This document shows positions 45,438 to 54,060 of a stretch of 64,000 bases of DNA, piece by piece (position 1 is the first letter of the stretch; each line of letters starts with the position of its first letter). Origin of the DNA: Streptomyces sp. NBC_01268 (GTDB taxonomy: Bacteria > Actinomycetota > Actinomycetes > Streptomycetales > Streptomycetaceae); NCBI RefSeq assembly GCF_036240795.1, contig NZ_CP108454.1:6694001-6758000 (forward strand), read 5' to 3'. The position numbers were made by a program, and so were the translations under genes. The notes below the pieces were generated by a model that saw only the letters and a program-made list of their open reading frames with translations, ran no database searches and was not told the origin of the DNA.

Positions 45438-46247
45438 CTAGCCCTGTCCGTTGCCCGCCGTGTTCGCGAGGGCCGCGGACAGCTCCTCCGCGACCTGCTG
45501 CAGGATCGGGACGATCTTCTCGGTGGCCGCCTCGGTGACCCGGCCGGCCGGGCCGGAGATGGAGATCGCCGCCGCGGTGGGGGAGTCGGGGACGGAGACC
45601 GCGAGGCAGCGGACTCCTATCTCCTGCTCGTTGTCGTCGACCGCGTACCCCGTCTCCCGCACCGCCGCCAGCGCGTCGAGGAAGCCCTCGGGCGTGGTGA
45701 TGGTCTTCTCGGTGGCGGCCGGCATGCCGGTACGGGAGAGCAGCGCGCGCACCTCGTCCGCCGGGGTGTACGCGAGCAGTGCCTTGCCGACGCCGGTGGA
45801 GTGCGGCAGCACCCGGCGGCCGACCTCGGTGAACATGCGCATGGAGTGCTTGGACGGCACCTGCGCGACGTACACGATCTCGTCGCCGTCGAGCAGCGCC
45901 ATGTTCGCCGTCTCGCCGGTCTCCTCGACGAGCCGGGCCAGGTACGGGCGGGCCCAGGTGCCGAGCAGGCGGGAGGCGGACTCGCCGAGGCGGATCAGCC
46001 GGGGGCCGAGCGCGTACCGCCGGTTGGGCTGCTGGCGTACGTACCCGCAGGCGACGAGGGTGCGCATGAGGCGGTGGATGGTGGGCAGCGGGAGCCCGCT
46101 GCTGGCGGAGAGCTCGCTCAGCCCGACCTCGCCGCCGGCGTCGGCCATCCGCTCCAGGAGATCGAAGGCACGCTCGAGGGACTGGACGCCACCGCTCGCG
46201 GCGGCGGGCTTGGCGGCGTCGGTGGTGCTGGCGCTGGACGTCGGCAC
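45438..46247 (-). CDS. allR: IclR-family regulator of allantoin/glyoxylate genes
   Basis: A 269-residue IclR-type regulator. The HTH is LSELSASSGLPLPTIHRLMR then TLVACGYVRQQPNRRYALGP. The C-terminal effector-binding domain has MALLDGDEIVYVAQVPSKHS, GVGKALLAYTP and VDDNEQEIGVRCLAVSVPDS, the typical E-x-x-x-G-x-x-C-x-A-V block. GTG 46247 has AAAGGA about 8 bp upstream. It is divergent from allB-alc. In S. coelicolor an IclR protein named AllR represses allantoin genes and is relieved by pathway intermediates; allR is proposed here by context. Confidence 0.88.
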   Translation of the reverse strand: MPTSSASTTDAAKPAAASGGVQSLERAFDLLERMADAGGEVGLSELSASSGLPLPTIHRLMRTLVACGYVRQQPNRRYALGPRLIRLGESASRLLGTWARPYLARLVEETGETANMALLDGDEIVYVAQVPSKHSMRMFTEVGRRVLPHSTGVGKALLAYTPADEVRALLSRTGMPAATEKTITTPEGFLDALAAVRETGYAVDDNEQEIGVRCLAVSVPDSPTAAAISISGPAGRVTEAATEKIVPILQQVAEELSAALANTAGNGQG

Positions 46248-46410
46248 GGCAACGGTCCTTTCGGGGCAGGCGGGCAAGGCAGCAGCCTACCGGGCGGGTG
46301 GCCGGGACACACGGTCCGGTTCTGGCGTCCGCGCCGGTCAGGGGGGTGTTTGTCCGGTGTCGGAGGCCTCCGGGAGGCGTCCTGGTCGACCTCGCATGTG
46401 CAGAGCTACG

Positions 46411-46446
46411 TTCTACTGTACGAAATTTACATTCCACTCTGTGGAA
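46411..46446. promoter_or_regulatory. paired AllR-type operator upstream of allB
   Basis: TTCTACTGTACGAAA (46411-46425) and TTCCACTCTGTGGAA (46432-46446) have centres 21 bp apart, as at gcl, hyi and aceB. The possible -10 TACATT (46428) begins 2 bp after the first box, and box 2 begins 4 bp later, exactly as at aceB. Confidence 0.75.
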
Positions 46447-46546
46447 ACATCCAAGGCGGGTTCAAGAGCGGCCCATGCTGGAAGTGTGCCCTTGACGACA
46501 TGTCGTCTCGCGTGAAGACTCCTTCAACAGTTCGTTGAATTTCTGC

Positions 46547-46572
46547 TTCGTGGAAGAAGTTCGTGGAAGAAG
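46547..46572 (+). repeat. 13-bp direct duplication in the allB leader
   Basis: TTCGTGGAAGAAG occurs twice without a gap (46547-46559, 46560-46572), ending 8 bp before the chosen allB start. It duplicates the right half of an AllR-type box and brings in two GAAGAAG ribosome-site-like tracts, one for each of the possible GTG starts (46563, 46581). Confidence 0.85.
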
Positions 46573-46580
46573 GGGTACGG

Positions 46581-47924
46581 GTGGACGTCAACCTGGTCCT
46601 GCGCTCGACGCGCGTCATCACTCCCGAGGGGACGCGCGCCGCGTCGATCGCCGTCGCCGGCGGGACGATCGCGGCCGTGCTGCCGTACGACGCCGAGGTA
46701 CCGGCCGGTGCCCGGCTGGAGGACGTCGGCGACGACGTCGTCCTGCCCGGACTCGTCGACACCCACGTCCATGTGAACGACCCCGGTCGCACCGAGTGGG
46801 AGGGCTTCTGGACCGCCACCCGCGCCGCGGCCGCCGGCGGCATCACCACCCTCGTCGACATGCCGCTCAACTCGCTGCCGCCCACCACCACGGTCGACAA
46901 CCTGCGCGTCAAGCAGGAGGTCGCCCGCCCCAAGGCGCACGTCGACACCGGCTTCTGGGGCGGCGCGCTGCCGGACAACGTCAAGGACCTGCGCCCCCTG
47001 CACGACGCCGGGGTTTTCGGCTTCAAGTGCTTCCTCTCGCCCTCCGGCGTCGACGAGTTCCCTCAGCTCGACCAGGACCAGCTGGCCGCCTCGCTCGCCG
47101 AGATCGCCGGCTTCGGCGGACTGATGATCGTCCACGCCGAGGACCCGCACGAGCTCGCCGCGGCCCCGCAGATGTCCGGCGGCAGGGCCGTCGAGTACGC
47201 GGCCTTCCTCGCCTCCCGGCCGCGCGTCGCCGAGAACACCGCGATCGAGAACCTGATCAACCAGGCCCGCCGCCTGGGCGCCCGCGTCCACGTGCTGCAC
47301 CTCTCCTCCTCCGACGCGCTGCCGCTGATCGCCGCCGCCAAGGCCGAGGGCGTCCGCATCACCGTCGAGTCCTGCCCGCACTTCCTCACCCTCACGGCCG
47401 AGGAAGTCCCGGACGGCGCCACCGAGTTCAAGTGCTGCCCGCCGATCCGCGAGGAGGCCAACCAGGACCTGCTCTGGCAGGGCCTCGCCGACGGCACCAT
47501 CGACTGCGTCGTCTCGGACCACTCGCCGTCCACCGCCGACCTCAAGACCCCCGACTTCGCCTCCGCCTGGGGCGGCATCTCCTCCCTCCAGCTCGGCCTG
47601 CCGGCCATCTGGACCGAGGCGCGCCGCCGCGGCCACGACCTCACCGACGTGGCCCGCTGGATGTCCGAGGCGCCGGCGCGGCTCGCGGGCCTCGGGCAGA
47701 AGGGCGCCATCGAGGCCGGCCGCGACGCCGACTTCGCCGTGGTCGACCCGGACGCCACCTTCACCGTCGACCCGGCGGAGCTCCAGCACCGCAACAGGGT
47801 CACCGCCTACGCGGGCCGCACCCTGTACGGCGTCGTCACCTCCACCTGGCTGCGCGGAGAGCGGATCGCCGACCGCGGCACCCTCGCCGAGCCCTCCGGC
47901 CGCCTCCTCGAAAGGACCAACTGA
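46581..47924 (+). CDS. allB: allantoinase
   Basis: A 447-residue cyclic amidohydrolase that opens allantoin to allantoate. [20 protein letters not shown] has the HxH metal ligands, [17 protein letters not shown] the carboxylated bridging Lys, MIVHAED and [13 protein letters not shown] two more His ligands, and [15 protein letters not shown] the Asp. GTG 46581 gives [18 protein letters not shown], the family N-terminus, with AAGGGG 5-6 bp upstream; GTG 46563 is an alternative. It is co-transcribed with allantoicase one base downstream and controlled by AllR-type boxes. Confidence 0.95.
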   Translation: MDVNLVLRSTRVITPEGTRAASIAVAGGTIAAVLPYDAEVPAGARLEDVGDDVVLPGLVDTHVHVNDPGRTEWEGFWTATRAAAAGGITTLVDMPLNSLPPTTTVDNLRVKQEVARPKAHVDTGFWGGALPDNVKDLRPLHDAGVFGFKCFLSPSGVDEFPQLDQDQLAASLAEIAGFGGLMIVHAEDPHELAAAPQMSGGRAVEYAAFLASRPRVAENTAIENLINQARRLGARVHVLHLSSSDALPLIAAAKAEGVRITVESCPHFLTLTAEEVPDGATEFKCCPPIREEANQDLLWQGLADGTIDCVVSDHSPSTADLKTPDFASAWGGISSLQLGLPAIWTEARRRGHDLTDVARWMSEAPARLAGLGQKGAIEAGRDADFAVVDPDATFTVDPAELQHRNRVTAYAGRTLYGVVTSTWLRGERIADRGTLAEPSGRLLERTN

Positions 47925-47925
47925 C

Positions 47926-49041
47926 GTGTCGTCCATACCCCGCTTCACCGGTGACGCGAGCCCCTACGGCGGCGGTGACCCGTACGCCGACTACCGCACG
48001 GCGGACTTCCCCTTCACCCAGTACGCCGACCTCGCCGACCGGCGACTCGGCGCGGGCGTGACCGCCGCCAACGACGAGTTCTTCGCCGAGCGCGAGAACC
48101 TGCTCAAGCCCGAGGCCGCCGAGTTCGACCCCGAGCACTTCGGCCACAAGGGCAAGATCATGGACGGCTGGGAGACCCGCCGCCGCCGCGGCGTCTCCGC
48201 CGCCGTGCCGCACCCCACCGAGGACGACCACGACTGGGCCCTGGTGCGCCTCGGCGCCCCCGGCGTCATCCGCGGCATCGTCGTCGACACCGCCCACTTC
48301 CGCGGCAACTACCCGCAGGCCGTCTCCGTCGAGGCCGCCTCGGTCGCCGGCTCGCCCTCGCCCGAGGAGCTGCTCGCCGACGACGTGAAGTGGACGACGC
48401 TCGTCCCGCGCACCGCCATCGGCGGCCACGCCGCCAACGGCTTCGCCGTCGACGTGGAGCAGCGCTTCACCCACCTGCGGGTCAACCAGCACCCCGACGG
48501 CGGCATCGCCCGCCTGCGCGTCCACGGCGAGGTCGCGCCCGACCCGCGGTGGCTCGGCGTGCTCGGCACCTTCGACCTCGCGGCCCTGGAGAACGGCGGC
48601 CAGGTCGAGGACGCCTCCGACCGCTTCTACTCCCCGGCCACCAACACCATCCAGCCCGGCCGCTCGCGCAAGATGGACGACGGCTGGGAGACCCGCCGCC
48701 GCCGTGACAAGGGCAACGACTGGATCCGGTACAGCCTCGCCGCCGAGTCCGAGATCCGCGCCGTCGAGATCGACACCGCCTACCTCAAGGGCAACAGCGC
48801 CGGCTGGGCCGCGCTCTCCGTGGCCGCCGAGGGCTCCGAGGACTGGACCGAGATCCTGCCCCGGACCCGCCTCCAGCCCGACACCAACCACCGCTTCGTG
48901 CTCGACGTGCCGGCGGTCGGCTCGCGGGTGCGGATCGACATCTTCCCGGACGGCGGCATCTCCCGCCTCCGTCTCTTCGGTTCGCTCACCGAAGCGGGCA
49001 CGGCGCGGCTGACCGCCCGCCACCAGGAGCTGGGCGGCTGA
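47926..49041 (+). CDS. alc: allantoicase
   Basis: A 371-residue allantoicase, hydrolysing allantoate to ureidoglycolate and urea. It has the family's internal duplication of a jelly-roll domain, visible as IMDGWETRRRRG near residue 80 and KMDDGWETRRRRDKGND near 245, plus LRVNQHPDGGIARLRVHGEV and RIDIFPDGGISRLRLFGSLT. The GTG begins 1 bp after the allB stop, giving tight coupling. It generates ureidoglycolate, but no ureidoglycolate lyase gene is present in the window. A hairpin follows the gene. Confidence 0.95.
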   Translation: MSSIPRFTGDASPYGGGDPYADYRTADFPFTQYADLADRRLGAGVTAANDEFFAERENLLKPEAAEFDPEHFGHKGKIMDGWETRRRRGVSAAVPHPTEDDHDWALVRLGAPGVIRGIVVDTAHFRGNYPQAVSVEAASVAGSPSPEELLADDVKWTTLVPRTAIGGHAANGFAVDVEQRFTHLRVNQHPDGGIARLRVHGEVAPDPRWLGVLGTFDLAALENGGQVEDASDRFYSPATNTIQPGRSRKMDDGWETRRRRDKGNDWIRYSLAAESEIRAVEIDTAYLKGNSAGWAALSVAAEGSEDWTEILPRTRLQPDTNHRFVLDVPAVGSRVRIDIFPDGGISRLRLFGSLTEAGTARLTARHQELGG

Positions 49042-49090
49042 CGCCACCCCTGAAGACGACCGGGTGGGCACGACACCCCACCCGGCGGCA

Positions 49091-49132
49091 CACGAGGGCG
49101 CACCGACCCGACAGCACCGGTGCGCCCTCGTG
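49091..49132 (+). terminator. hairpin terminator between allantoicase and SDR genes
   Basis: CACGAGGGCGCACCG (49091-49105) pairs perfectly with CGGTGCGCCCTCGTG (49118-49132) around a 12-base loop. A smaller hairpin precedes it at about 49058-49085. It lies between convergent genes and can serve both. Confidence 0.85.
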
Positions 49133-49150
49133 CATTTCCCCGCGCCTTCC

Positions 49151-49891
49151 CTACGCCGCGTGCCCGCCGTCCACCGAGAACTCCGCGCCCGTCACGTACG
49201 CCGCGTCCGGGCCGGCCAGGAACGCGACCATCGCCGCGACCTCCTCGGCGGTGCCGAAGCGGCCGAGGGCCGTCATCCGTGCCTGGGGCTCCGCGTACGG
49301 GCCGTCGGCCGGGTTCATGTCGGTGTCCGTCGGGCCCGGGTGGACGATGTTCGCGGTGATGCCGCGGTCGCCCAGCTCCCGCGCCAGCGCCTTCGTCAGT
49401 CCGACCAGTGCCGCCTTGCTCGTCGCGTACAGCGTGCCGCCGGGGCCCGGGACCCGCTGCGTCATGCAGGTGCCGACCGTGACGATCCGTCCGCCCCGCG
49501 CCATCCGCGCCGCGGCCGCCTGCGAGGCCAGGAAGGCCGCGCGGACGTTCACCGCGAGCACCCGGTCCACGTCCGCCAGGGTCAGTGACTCCAGGGGGCC
49601 GAGCACCCCGACGCCGACGTTGTTGACGAGCACGTCGAGCCGCCCGAGGGCGTCCGCCGCCCATTCCACCGCGCCGGCCGCGTCACCCGCGCTCGCCGCG
49701 TCGGCGCGCAGCGCCAGCGCCTTGCCGCCCGCGGACTCGACGCGCGCGGCGACCTCGCGGGCCCGCTCCTCGCCCTGGACGTAGGTGAAGGCCACGTCCG
49801 CGCCCTCCCGGGCGAACCGGACGGCCGTCGCCGCCCCCACGCCCCGGCTGCCACCGGTGACCAGTACCGCCTTGCCGCTCATGCCGGCCAT
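49151..49891 (-). CDS. SDR family oxidoreductase (FabG-like)
   Basis: A 246-residue classical short-chain dehydrogenase. AVLVTGGSRGVGAATAVRF is the TGxxxGxG cofactor loop. DVLVNNVGVGVLGPLESLTL is the NNxG block, IVTVGTCMTQRVPGPGGTLY then ATSKAALVGLTK contain the catalytic YxxxK (with Thr/Cys at the Ser position, TVGTCM), and GAEFSVDGGHAA ends the protein. AGAAGGAG is 6 bp before ATG 49891; ATG 49882 is an alternative. The usual catalytic Ser appears replaced, which may alter activity. Substrate unknown. It is divergent from the RibD-like gene. Confidence 0.88.
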   Translation of the reverse strand: MAGMSGKAVLVTGGSRGVGAATAVRFAREGADVAFTYVQGEERAREVAARVESAGGKALALRADAASAGDAAGAVEWAADALGRLDVLVNNVGVGVLGPLESLTLADVDRVLAVNVRAAFLASQAAAARMARGGRIVTVGTCMTQRVPGPGGTLYATSKAALVGLTKALARELGDRGITANIVHPGPTDTDMNPADGPYAEPQARMTALGRFGTAEEVAAMVAFLAGPDAAYVTGAEFSVDGGHAA

Positions 49892-50068
49892 GTCGCACTC
49901 CTTCTCGACCATCGCTTGTCCTCGTGTCGTTGCGAGTTCAATCAAACGCGGGGCGCGGTTCCGGAGCTGGCGGGAATCGGACGGCGAGGCGATCACCGAT
50001 GAGTTCCGCCGGGCGGCGCGGTCGACAGGGGTGAGACACGATGGTCCGGAAGAGAAAGGGCACCTGTC

Positions 50069-50677
50069 ATGGCCACCCTGAGCCTCACCCAGTTCCTCAC
50101 CCTCGACGGCGTCCACCAGGCCCCCGGCGGCCCCGAGGAGGACACCAGCGACGACTTCGACCTCGGCGGCTGGTCCGTCCCGTACGGCGACGACGACTTC
50201 GGGCGCTTCGTCACCGAGGTCTTCGAACGGCCCACCGCCTTCCTGCTGGGCCGCCGCACGTACGACATCTTCGCGGGCTACTGGCCGAAGCACACCGACC
50301 CGGACGACCCGATCGCGAGCAAGCTCAACGACCTTCCCAAATACGTCGCCTCGCGCACCCTGACCACCGCCGAGTGGCACGACACCACCGTGCTCTCCGG
50401 CGACGTGGCCCAGGAGGTCGCCGCGCTCAAGGAGCGGCTCGACGGCGAGATCCAGATGCACGGCAGCGCCGGCCTCGCCAAGACGCTGATGGAGCACGAC
50501 CTCATCGACACCCTGCACCTGGCCGTCTTCCCCGTCGTCCTCGGCAAGGGCCTCCGCTTCTTCGCGGACGGCGCCACGCCCAGCGCCTTCCGGCTCACCG
50601 GCGCCCGCACCACGGCCGCCGGCGTCGCCATCCAGACGTACGAGCAGGCGGGACGCCCCACGTACGGGAGCTACTGA
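50069..50677 (+). CDS. dihydrofolate reductase family protein (RibD C-terminal-like), second copy
   Basis: A 202-residue RibD C-terminal/DHFR-like reductase. MATLSLTQFLTLDGVHQAPG is the first strand and DG loop; PTAFLLGRRTYDIFAGYW and GEIQMHGSAGLAKTLMEHDL are the nucleotide-binding blocks, and LAVFPVVLGKGLRFFADG the C-terminal one. It is the same family as 318-863 but only distantly alike. The ATG follows AAAGGGCACCTGTC. NADPH-dependent reduction is presumed from the family; the substrate is unknown. It stands alone, divergent from the SDR gene. Confidence 0.85.
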   Translation: MATLSLTQFLTLDGVHQAPGGPEEDTSDDFDLGGWSVPYGDDDFGRFVTEVFERPTAFLLGRRTYDIFAGYWPKHTDPDDPIASKLNDLPKYVASRTLTTAEWHDTTVLSGDVAQEVAALKERLDGEIQMHGSAGLAKTLMEHDLIDTLHLAVFPVVLGKGLRFFADGATPSAFRLTGARTTAAGVAIQTYEQAGRPTYGSY

Positions 50678-50790
50678 GCACGTCGCCGCTGACAAGGTGT
50701 AGCCACCACGGGCCGCTTTGGATACGGTGAGCCTCCCGCGTGCGAGCCGTCGAAGTCTCCACCCCGTTCATCGAGTTGGAGACGGCTGCC

Positions 50791-51726
50791 ATGTCCTCCT
50801 TCGCCGTACCCGCACCCCTCGACGCCCCGCGCCGCGCCTGGCTCACGGACCTGCCGGTCCTGCTGGTCGCGGTCGTGTGGGGCGCCAGCTACCTCGCCGC
50901 CAAGGGCGTCACCACCACCCACACCGTCATCGCGGTGCTGGTCCTGCGGTTCGCGGTGGTGCTGCCCGTCCTGGTGGCGGCCGGACGGCGCAGGCTGCGG
51001 GCCCTGAGCGCCGCCCAGTGGCGCGGGGCGGGGACGCTCGGGCTGATCCTCGCCGGGATCTTCCTCCTGGAGACGTACGGGGTCGTCCACACCTCCGCCA
51101 CCAACGCGGGCCTGATCATCAGCCTCACCATGATCCTCACCCCGCTCGCCGAGGCCGCCGTCACCGGCACCCGGCCGCCCCGCGCCTTCCTCGCCGCCGC
51201 CGCGCTCTCCGTCGCGGGCGTGGTGCTGCTGACGCAGGGCGGCGGCTTCACCGGGCCCACCCTCGGCGACCTGCTGATGCTGCTCGCGGCCCTCGCCCGC
51301 ACCGTGCACGTCCTCGCGATGTCCCGGATCAAGGCGGTGCGGAGCGCGGACTCCCTCTCCCTCACCACCGTCCAGCTCGGCTCCGCCGTCGCGGTCTTCG
51401 CCGTCCTGGCGGCACTGCCGGGCACCGGGGCCTCGCCCTGGTCCGTGGCGCTCGGCTTCGGGCCCCGAGAGTGGGCCGGACTGCTCTTCCTCTCCGTCTT
51501 CTGCACGCTCTTCGCCTTCTTCGTGCAGATGTGGGCCGTACGCCGCACCTCGCCGTCCCGGGTCAGCCTGCTGCTCGGCACCGAGCCGCTGTGGGCCGCC
51601 GCCGTGGGCATCGCCCTCGCCGGTGACCGGCCCGGCACCCTCGGCCTCGCGGGCGCGGTCCTGGTCCTGGCCGGCACCACCTGGGGCCGCCGGGCCGCCG
51701 ACGCAGCCGACACCGCCGCGCGGTAG
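50791..51726 (+). CDS. EamA/DMT family transporter
   Basis: A 311-residue membrane protein with ten helices in two repeats, the EamA (drug/metabolite transporter) fold. WLTDLPVLLVAVVWGASYLA is the family's first helix; ILMMTLTPL-like and LFAFFVQMWAVRRTSPSRVS, with LLLGTEPLWAAAVGIALAGD, are the second-repeat signature. Such exporters remove amino acids, sugars or drugs. ATG 50791 has TTGGAGA about 9 bp upstream; the frame is open to GTG 50740, which lacks homology. No operon partners. Confidence 0.87.
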   Translation: MSSFAVPAPLDAPRRAWLTDLPVLLVAVVWGASYLAAKGVTTTHTVIAVLVLRFAVVLPVLVAAGRRRLRALSAAQWRGAGTLGLILAGIFLLETYGVVHTSATNAGLIISLTMILTPLAEAAVTGTRPPRAFLAAAALSVAGVVLLTQGGGFTGPTLGDLLMLLAALARTVHVLAMSRIKAVRSADSLSLTTVQLGSAVAVFAVLAALPGTGASPWSVALGFGPREWAGLLFLSVFCTLFAFFVQMWAVRRTSPSRVSLLLGTEPLWAAAVGIALAGDRPGTLGLAGAVLVLAGTTWGRRAADAADTAAR

Positions 51727-51777
51727 CGCCGACGGCGGACGGCCGAAGGCGGCCGGGCCGGTGTCGGACGTCAGGCG

Positions 51778-51999
51778 TCAGGACTTGGGGACCCGGTCCG
51801 ACACCACCATGATCACCAGGCCGAGGGCCGCGATCACGATGTTCGCGAACAGCTCGCGGCCCTCCAGGAACCACACGTGGTCCGTCAGGAACCGGGTCAC
51901 CCCCATCAGCTTGAACCAGCCGTCGGTGAGCTCGCGGACCACTCCGCACACGCCGAAGACCATGACCAGAAAACCCGTGACCTCAAGAAACCTCTTCAT
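51778..51999 (-). CDS. small membrane protein (73 residues)
   Basis: A 73-residue protein with two hydrophobic segments, LEVTGFLVMVFGVCGVV and ELFANIVIAALGLVIMVV, and a basic C-terminus (SDRVPKS). The loop between has TDHVWFLEGRE. Function unknown; small two-helix proteins are often membrane-stress or regulatory subunits. It is divergent from the kinase gene 145 bp away and convergent with the EamA gene. Coding is likely from the codon pattern, but a weak ribosome site keeps confidence moderate. Confidence 0.6.
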   Translation of the reverse strand: MKRFLEVTGFLVMVFGVCGVVRELTDGWFKLMGVTRFLTDHVWFLEGRELFANIVIAALGLVIMVVSDRVPKS

Positions 52000-52144
52000 G
52001 CCCCGAGCATGATCCACACGCGCTGCGGGCCGCGTCGGCCACCGGTATCCCGCCGTACGACCGAAGTCGACGCCCGTACGACTTTGGTATCCGACCGGCC
52101 GTTCCGGCCCGCGTCCACCGCCCCCGCCTGCGTACATTTCCGGT

Positions 52145-53371
52145 ATGACACGCACGGCACGCCCGGAGCGGCACACCTGGCTGCTCCCCTCCCACCTCGT
52201 CCAGGCCGCCGGGACCGAGACGCCCGGGCGCGGCCGGCCGCGGCGCACCGTGCGCGACTGGATCGTCGACACGACCCTCTTCCTGCTCGCCGCCTTCGTC
52301 GGGCTGCTCGCCGCCGAGACCAGCCTCAAGTACAGCAGCGAGTCGGTCGCGCTCACCGACCAGGTCGTCGGCGGCCTGGCCTGCTGCGCCCTCTGGCTGC
52401 GCCGCCGCTGGCCCGCCGGGCTCGCCGTCGCGCTCTCCGCCGTCAGCATCGTCGCACCCACCGCGAGCGGCGCCGTCCTCGCGAGCCTGTTCAGCGTCGC
52501 CGTACGGCGCCCCTTCCGGGAGGTCGCCTGGATCGGAGGCCTGGCCACGGCCGCCTCCGTCGTCCAGGTCTTCGTCCGGCCCGACCCCAGCGTCAACGTC
52601 GTCGTCGCCATCGGCCTCGGCGTCGTCCTGATCCTCCTCGTCACCGCCTGGGGCATGCTCGTCCGCTCCCGCCGCCAGCTCGTCGAGGCCCTGCGCGACC
52701 GGGCCCTGCGCGCCGAGGCCGAGGCCGAACTGCGCTTCGAGCAGGCCCAGCGGCTCGCCCGGGAGGCCATCGCCCGCGAGATGCACGACGTCCTCGCGCA
52801 CCGGCTCACCCTGCTCAGCGTGCACGCCGGCGCCCTGGAGTTCCGGCCCGACGCCCCTCCCGAGCAGGTCGCCCGCGCCGCCGGCGTCATCCGCGACAGC
52901 GCCCACGAGGCCCTCCAGGACCTGCGCGAGATCATCGGCGTCCTGCGCGCCCCGGGGGAGGAGGCCGCGGACCGGCCCCAGCCCACCCTCGCCACCCTCG
53001 ACGCCCTGGTCGACGAGGTCCGCGAGGCCGGCATGCGGGTCGTCCTCGACACCACCGTCACCGATCCCGGATCCGTCCCCGCCTCCACCGGGCGCACCGT
53101 CTACCGCATCGCCCAGGAGGCCCTGACCAACGCCCGCAAGCACGCCCCCGGCGCCGAGGTCACCCTCACCCTGCGCGGCCGCCCCGGCGAGGGCCTGACC
53201 GTCGAGGTCCGCAATCCCGCCCCCACCGGCCCCGTCCCGGAGGTCCCCGGCTCCGGGCAGGGCCTCATCGGACTCACCGAACGCGCCACCCTCGCCGGTG
53301 GCCGGATGGAGCACGGACCCGCCCCCGACGGAGGGTTCGCCCTGCGCGCCTGGCTACCGTGGCCCGCATGA
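52145..53371 (+). CDS. sensor histidine kinase, DesK-like
   Basis: A 408-residue kinase. Four or more helices lie between residues 40 and 175 (TTLFLLAAFVGLLAAETSLK, LAVALSAVSIVAPTASGAVL, VVAIGLGVVLILLVTAWGML). The HisKA_3 phospho-site is AREAIAREMHDVLAHRLTLL. The ATPase part shows IAQEALTNARKHAPGAEVTL and GSGQGLIGLTERATLAGGRM. It overlaps the response regulator gene (ATGA). Ligand and targets are unknown; the P450 and thioesterase genes immediately downstream are candidates. Confidence 0.92.
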   Translation: MTRTARPERHTWLLPSHLVQAAGTETPGRGRPRRTVRDWIVDTTLFLLAAFVGLLAAETSLKYSSESVALTDQVVGGLACCALWLRRRWPAGLAVALSAVSIVAPTASGAVLASLFSVAVRRPFREVAWIGGLATAASVVQVFVRPDPSVNVVVAIGLGVVLILLVTAWGMLVRSRRQLVEALRDRALRAEAEAELRFEQAQRLAREAIAREMHDVLAHRLTLLSVHAGALEFRPDAPPEQVARAAGVIRDSAHEALQDLREIIGVLRAPGEEAADRPQPTLATLDALVDEVREAGMRVVLDTTVTDPGSVPASTGRTVYRIAQEALTNARKHAPGAEVTLTLRGRPGEGLTVEVRNPAPTGPVPEVPGSGQGLIGLTERATLAGGRMEHGPAPDGGFALRAWLPWPA

Positions 53372-54051
53372 CCATCCGTCTGCTCATCGTCGACGACGAC
53401 CCGCTGGTCCGCGGCGGCCTGGCCCTGATGCTCGGCGGCGCCGAGGACATCGAGATCGTCGGCGAGGGCGCCGACGGATCCGAGGTGCCCGAGCTCGTCG
53501 AACGGCTCGCCCCCGACGTCGTCCTCATGGACATCCGCATGCCGCAGGTCGACGGCCTCACCGCCACCGAACGGCTGCGCGCCACGAGCGGGGCCCCCGA
53601 GGTCGTCGTCCTCACCACCTTCCACGCCGACGAGCAGGTGCTGCGGGCGCTGCGGGCCGGTGCCGCGGGCTTCGTCCTCAAGGACACCCCGCCCGCCGAG
53701 ATCATCACCGCCGTCCGCCGGGTGGCCGCCGGCGACCCCGTGCTCTCCCCGGCCGTCACCCGCCAGCTGATGAGCCATGTCGCCGTGCAGGCGCAGGAAC
53801 CGCCCCGCCGCGCCACCGCCGCCGAGCGCCTGGCCCTGCTCGCCGACCGCGAGCGCGAGGTCGCCGTCGCCGTCGGACAGGGCCGGTCCAACGCCGAGAT
53901 CGCCGCCACCCTGTACATGAGCGTCCCCACCGTCAAGACGCACGTCTCGCGGATTCTGGCCAAACTCGGCCTCAACAACCGTGTCCAGATCGCGCTGCTC
54001 GTCCACGACGCCGGACTTCTCGATCTTCACGACGGCGAGCGCGATGCATAG
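53368..54051 (+). CDS. NarL/LuxR-type response regulator
   Basis: A 227-residue response regulator. IRLLIVDDDPLVRGGLALML is the acidic pocket, DVVLMDIRMPQVDGLTATER carries the phospho-Asp, and AGFVLKDTPP the Lys. The output HTH is LLADREREVAVAVGQGRSNA then EIAATLYMSVPTVKTHVSRI. It is translated from ATG 53368, overlapping the kinase stop. A P450 gene begins 9 bp after its stop, so the P450 may be in the same transcript. Confidence 0.93.
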   Translation: MTIRLLIVDDDPLVRGGLALMLGGAEDIEIVGEGADGSEVPELVERLAPDVVLMDIRMPQVDGLTATERLRATSGAPEVVVLTTFHADEQVLRALRAGAAGFVLKDTPPAEIITAVRRVAAGDPVLSPAVTRQLMSHVAVQAQEPPRRATAAERLALLADREREVAVAVGQGRSNAEIAATLYMSVPTVKTHVSRILAKLGLNNRVQIALLVHDAGLLDLHDGERDA

Positions 54052-54060
54052 GCTTGAGCG

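Larger units (their letters stand above)
46248..46580. promoter_or_regulatory. allR/allB divergent promoter region
   Basis: This 333-bp region separates allR from allB. It holds the box pair at 46411-46446, a TCAACAGTTCGTTGA palindrome at 46524-46538 and a third box TTCTGCTTCGTGGAA at 46541-46555. TACATT at 46428-46433 is a possible -10 for allB, in the same relation to the boxes as the aceB -10. The remainder shows no gene. Confidence 0.65.
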
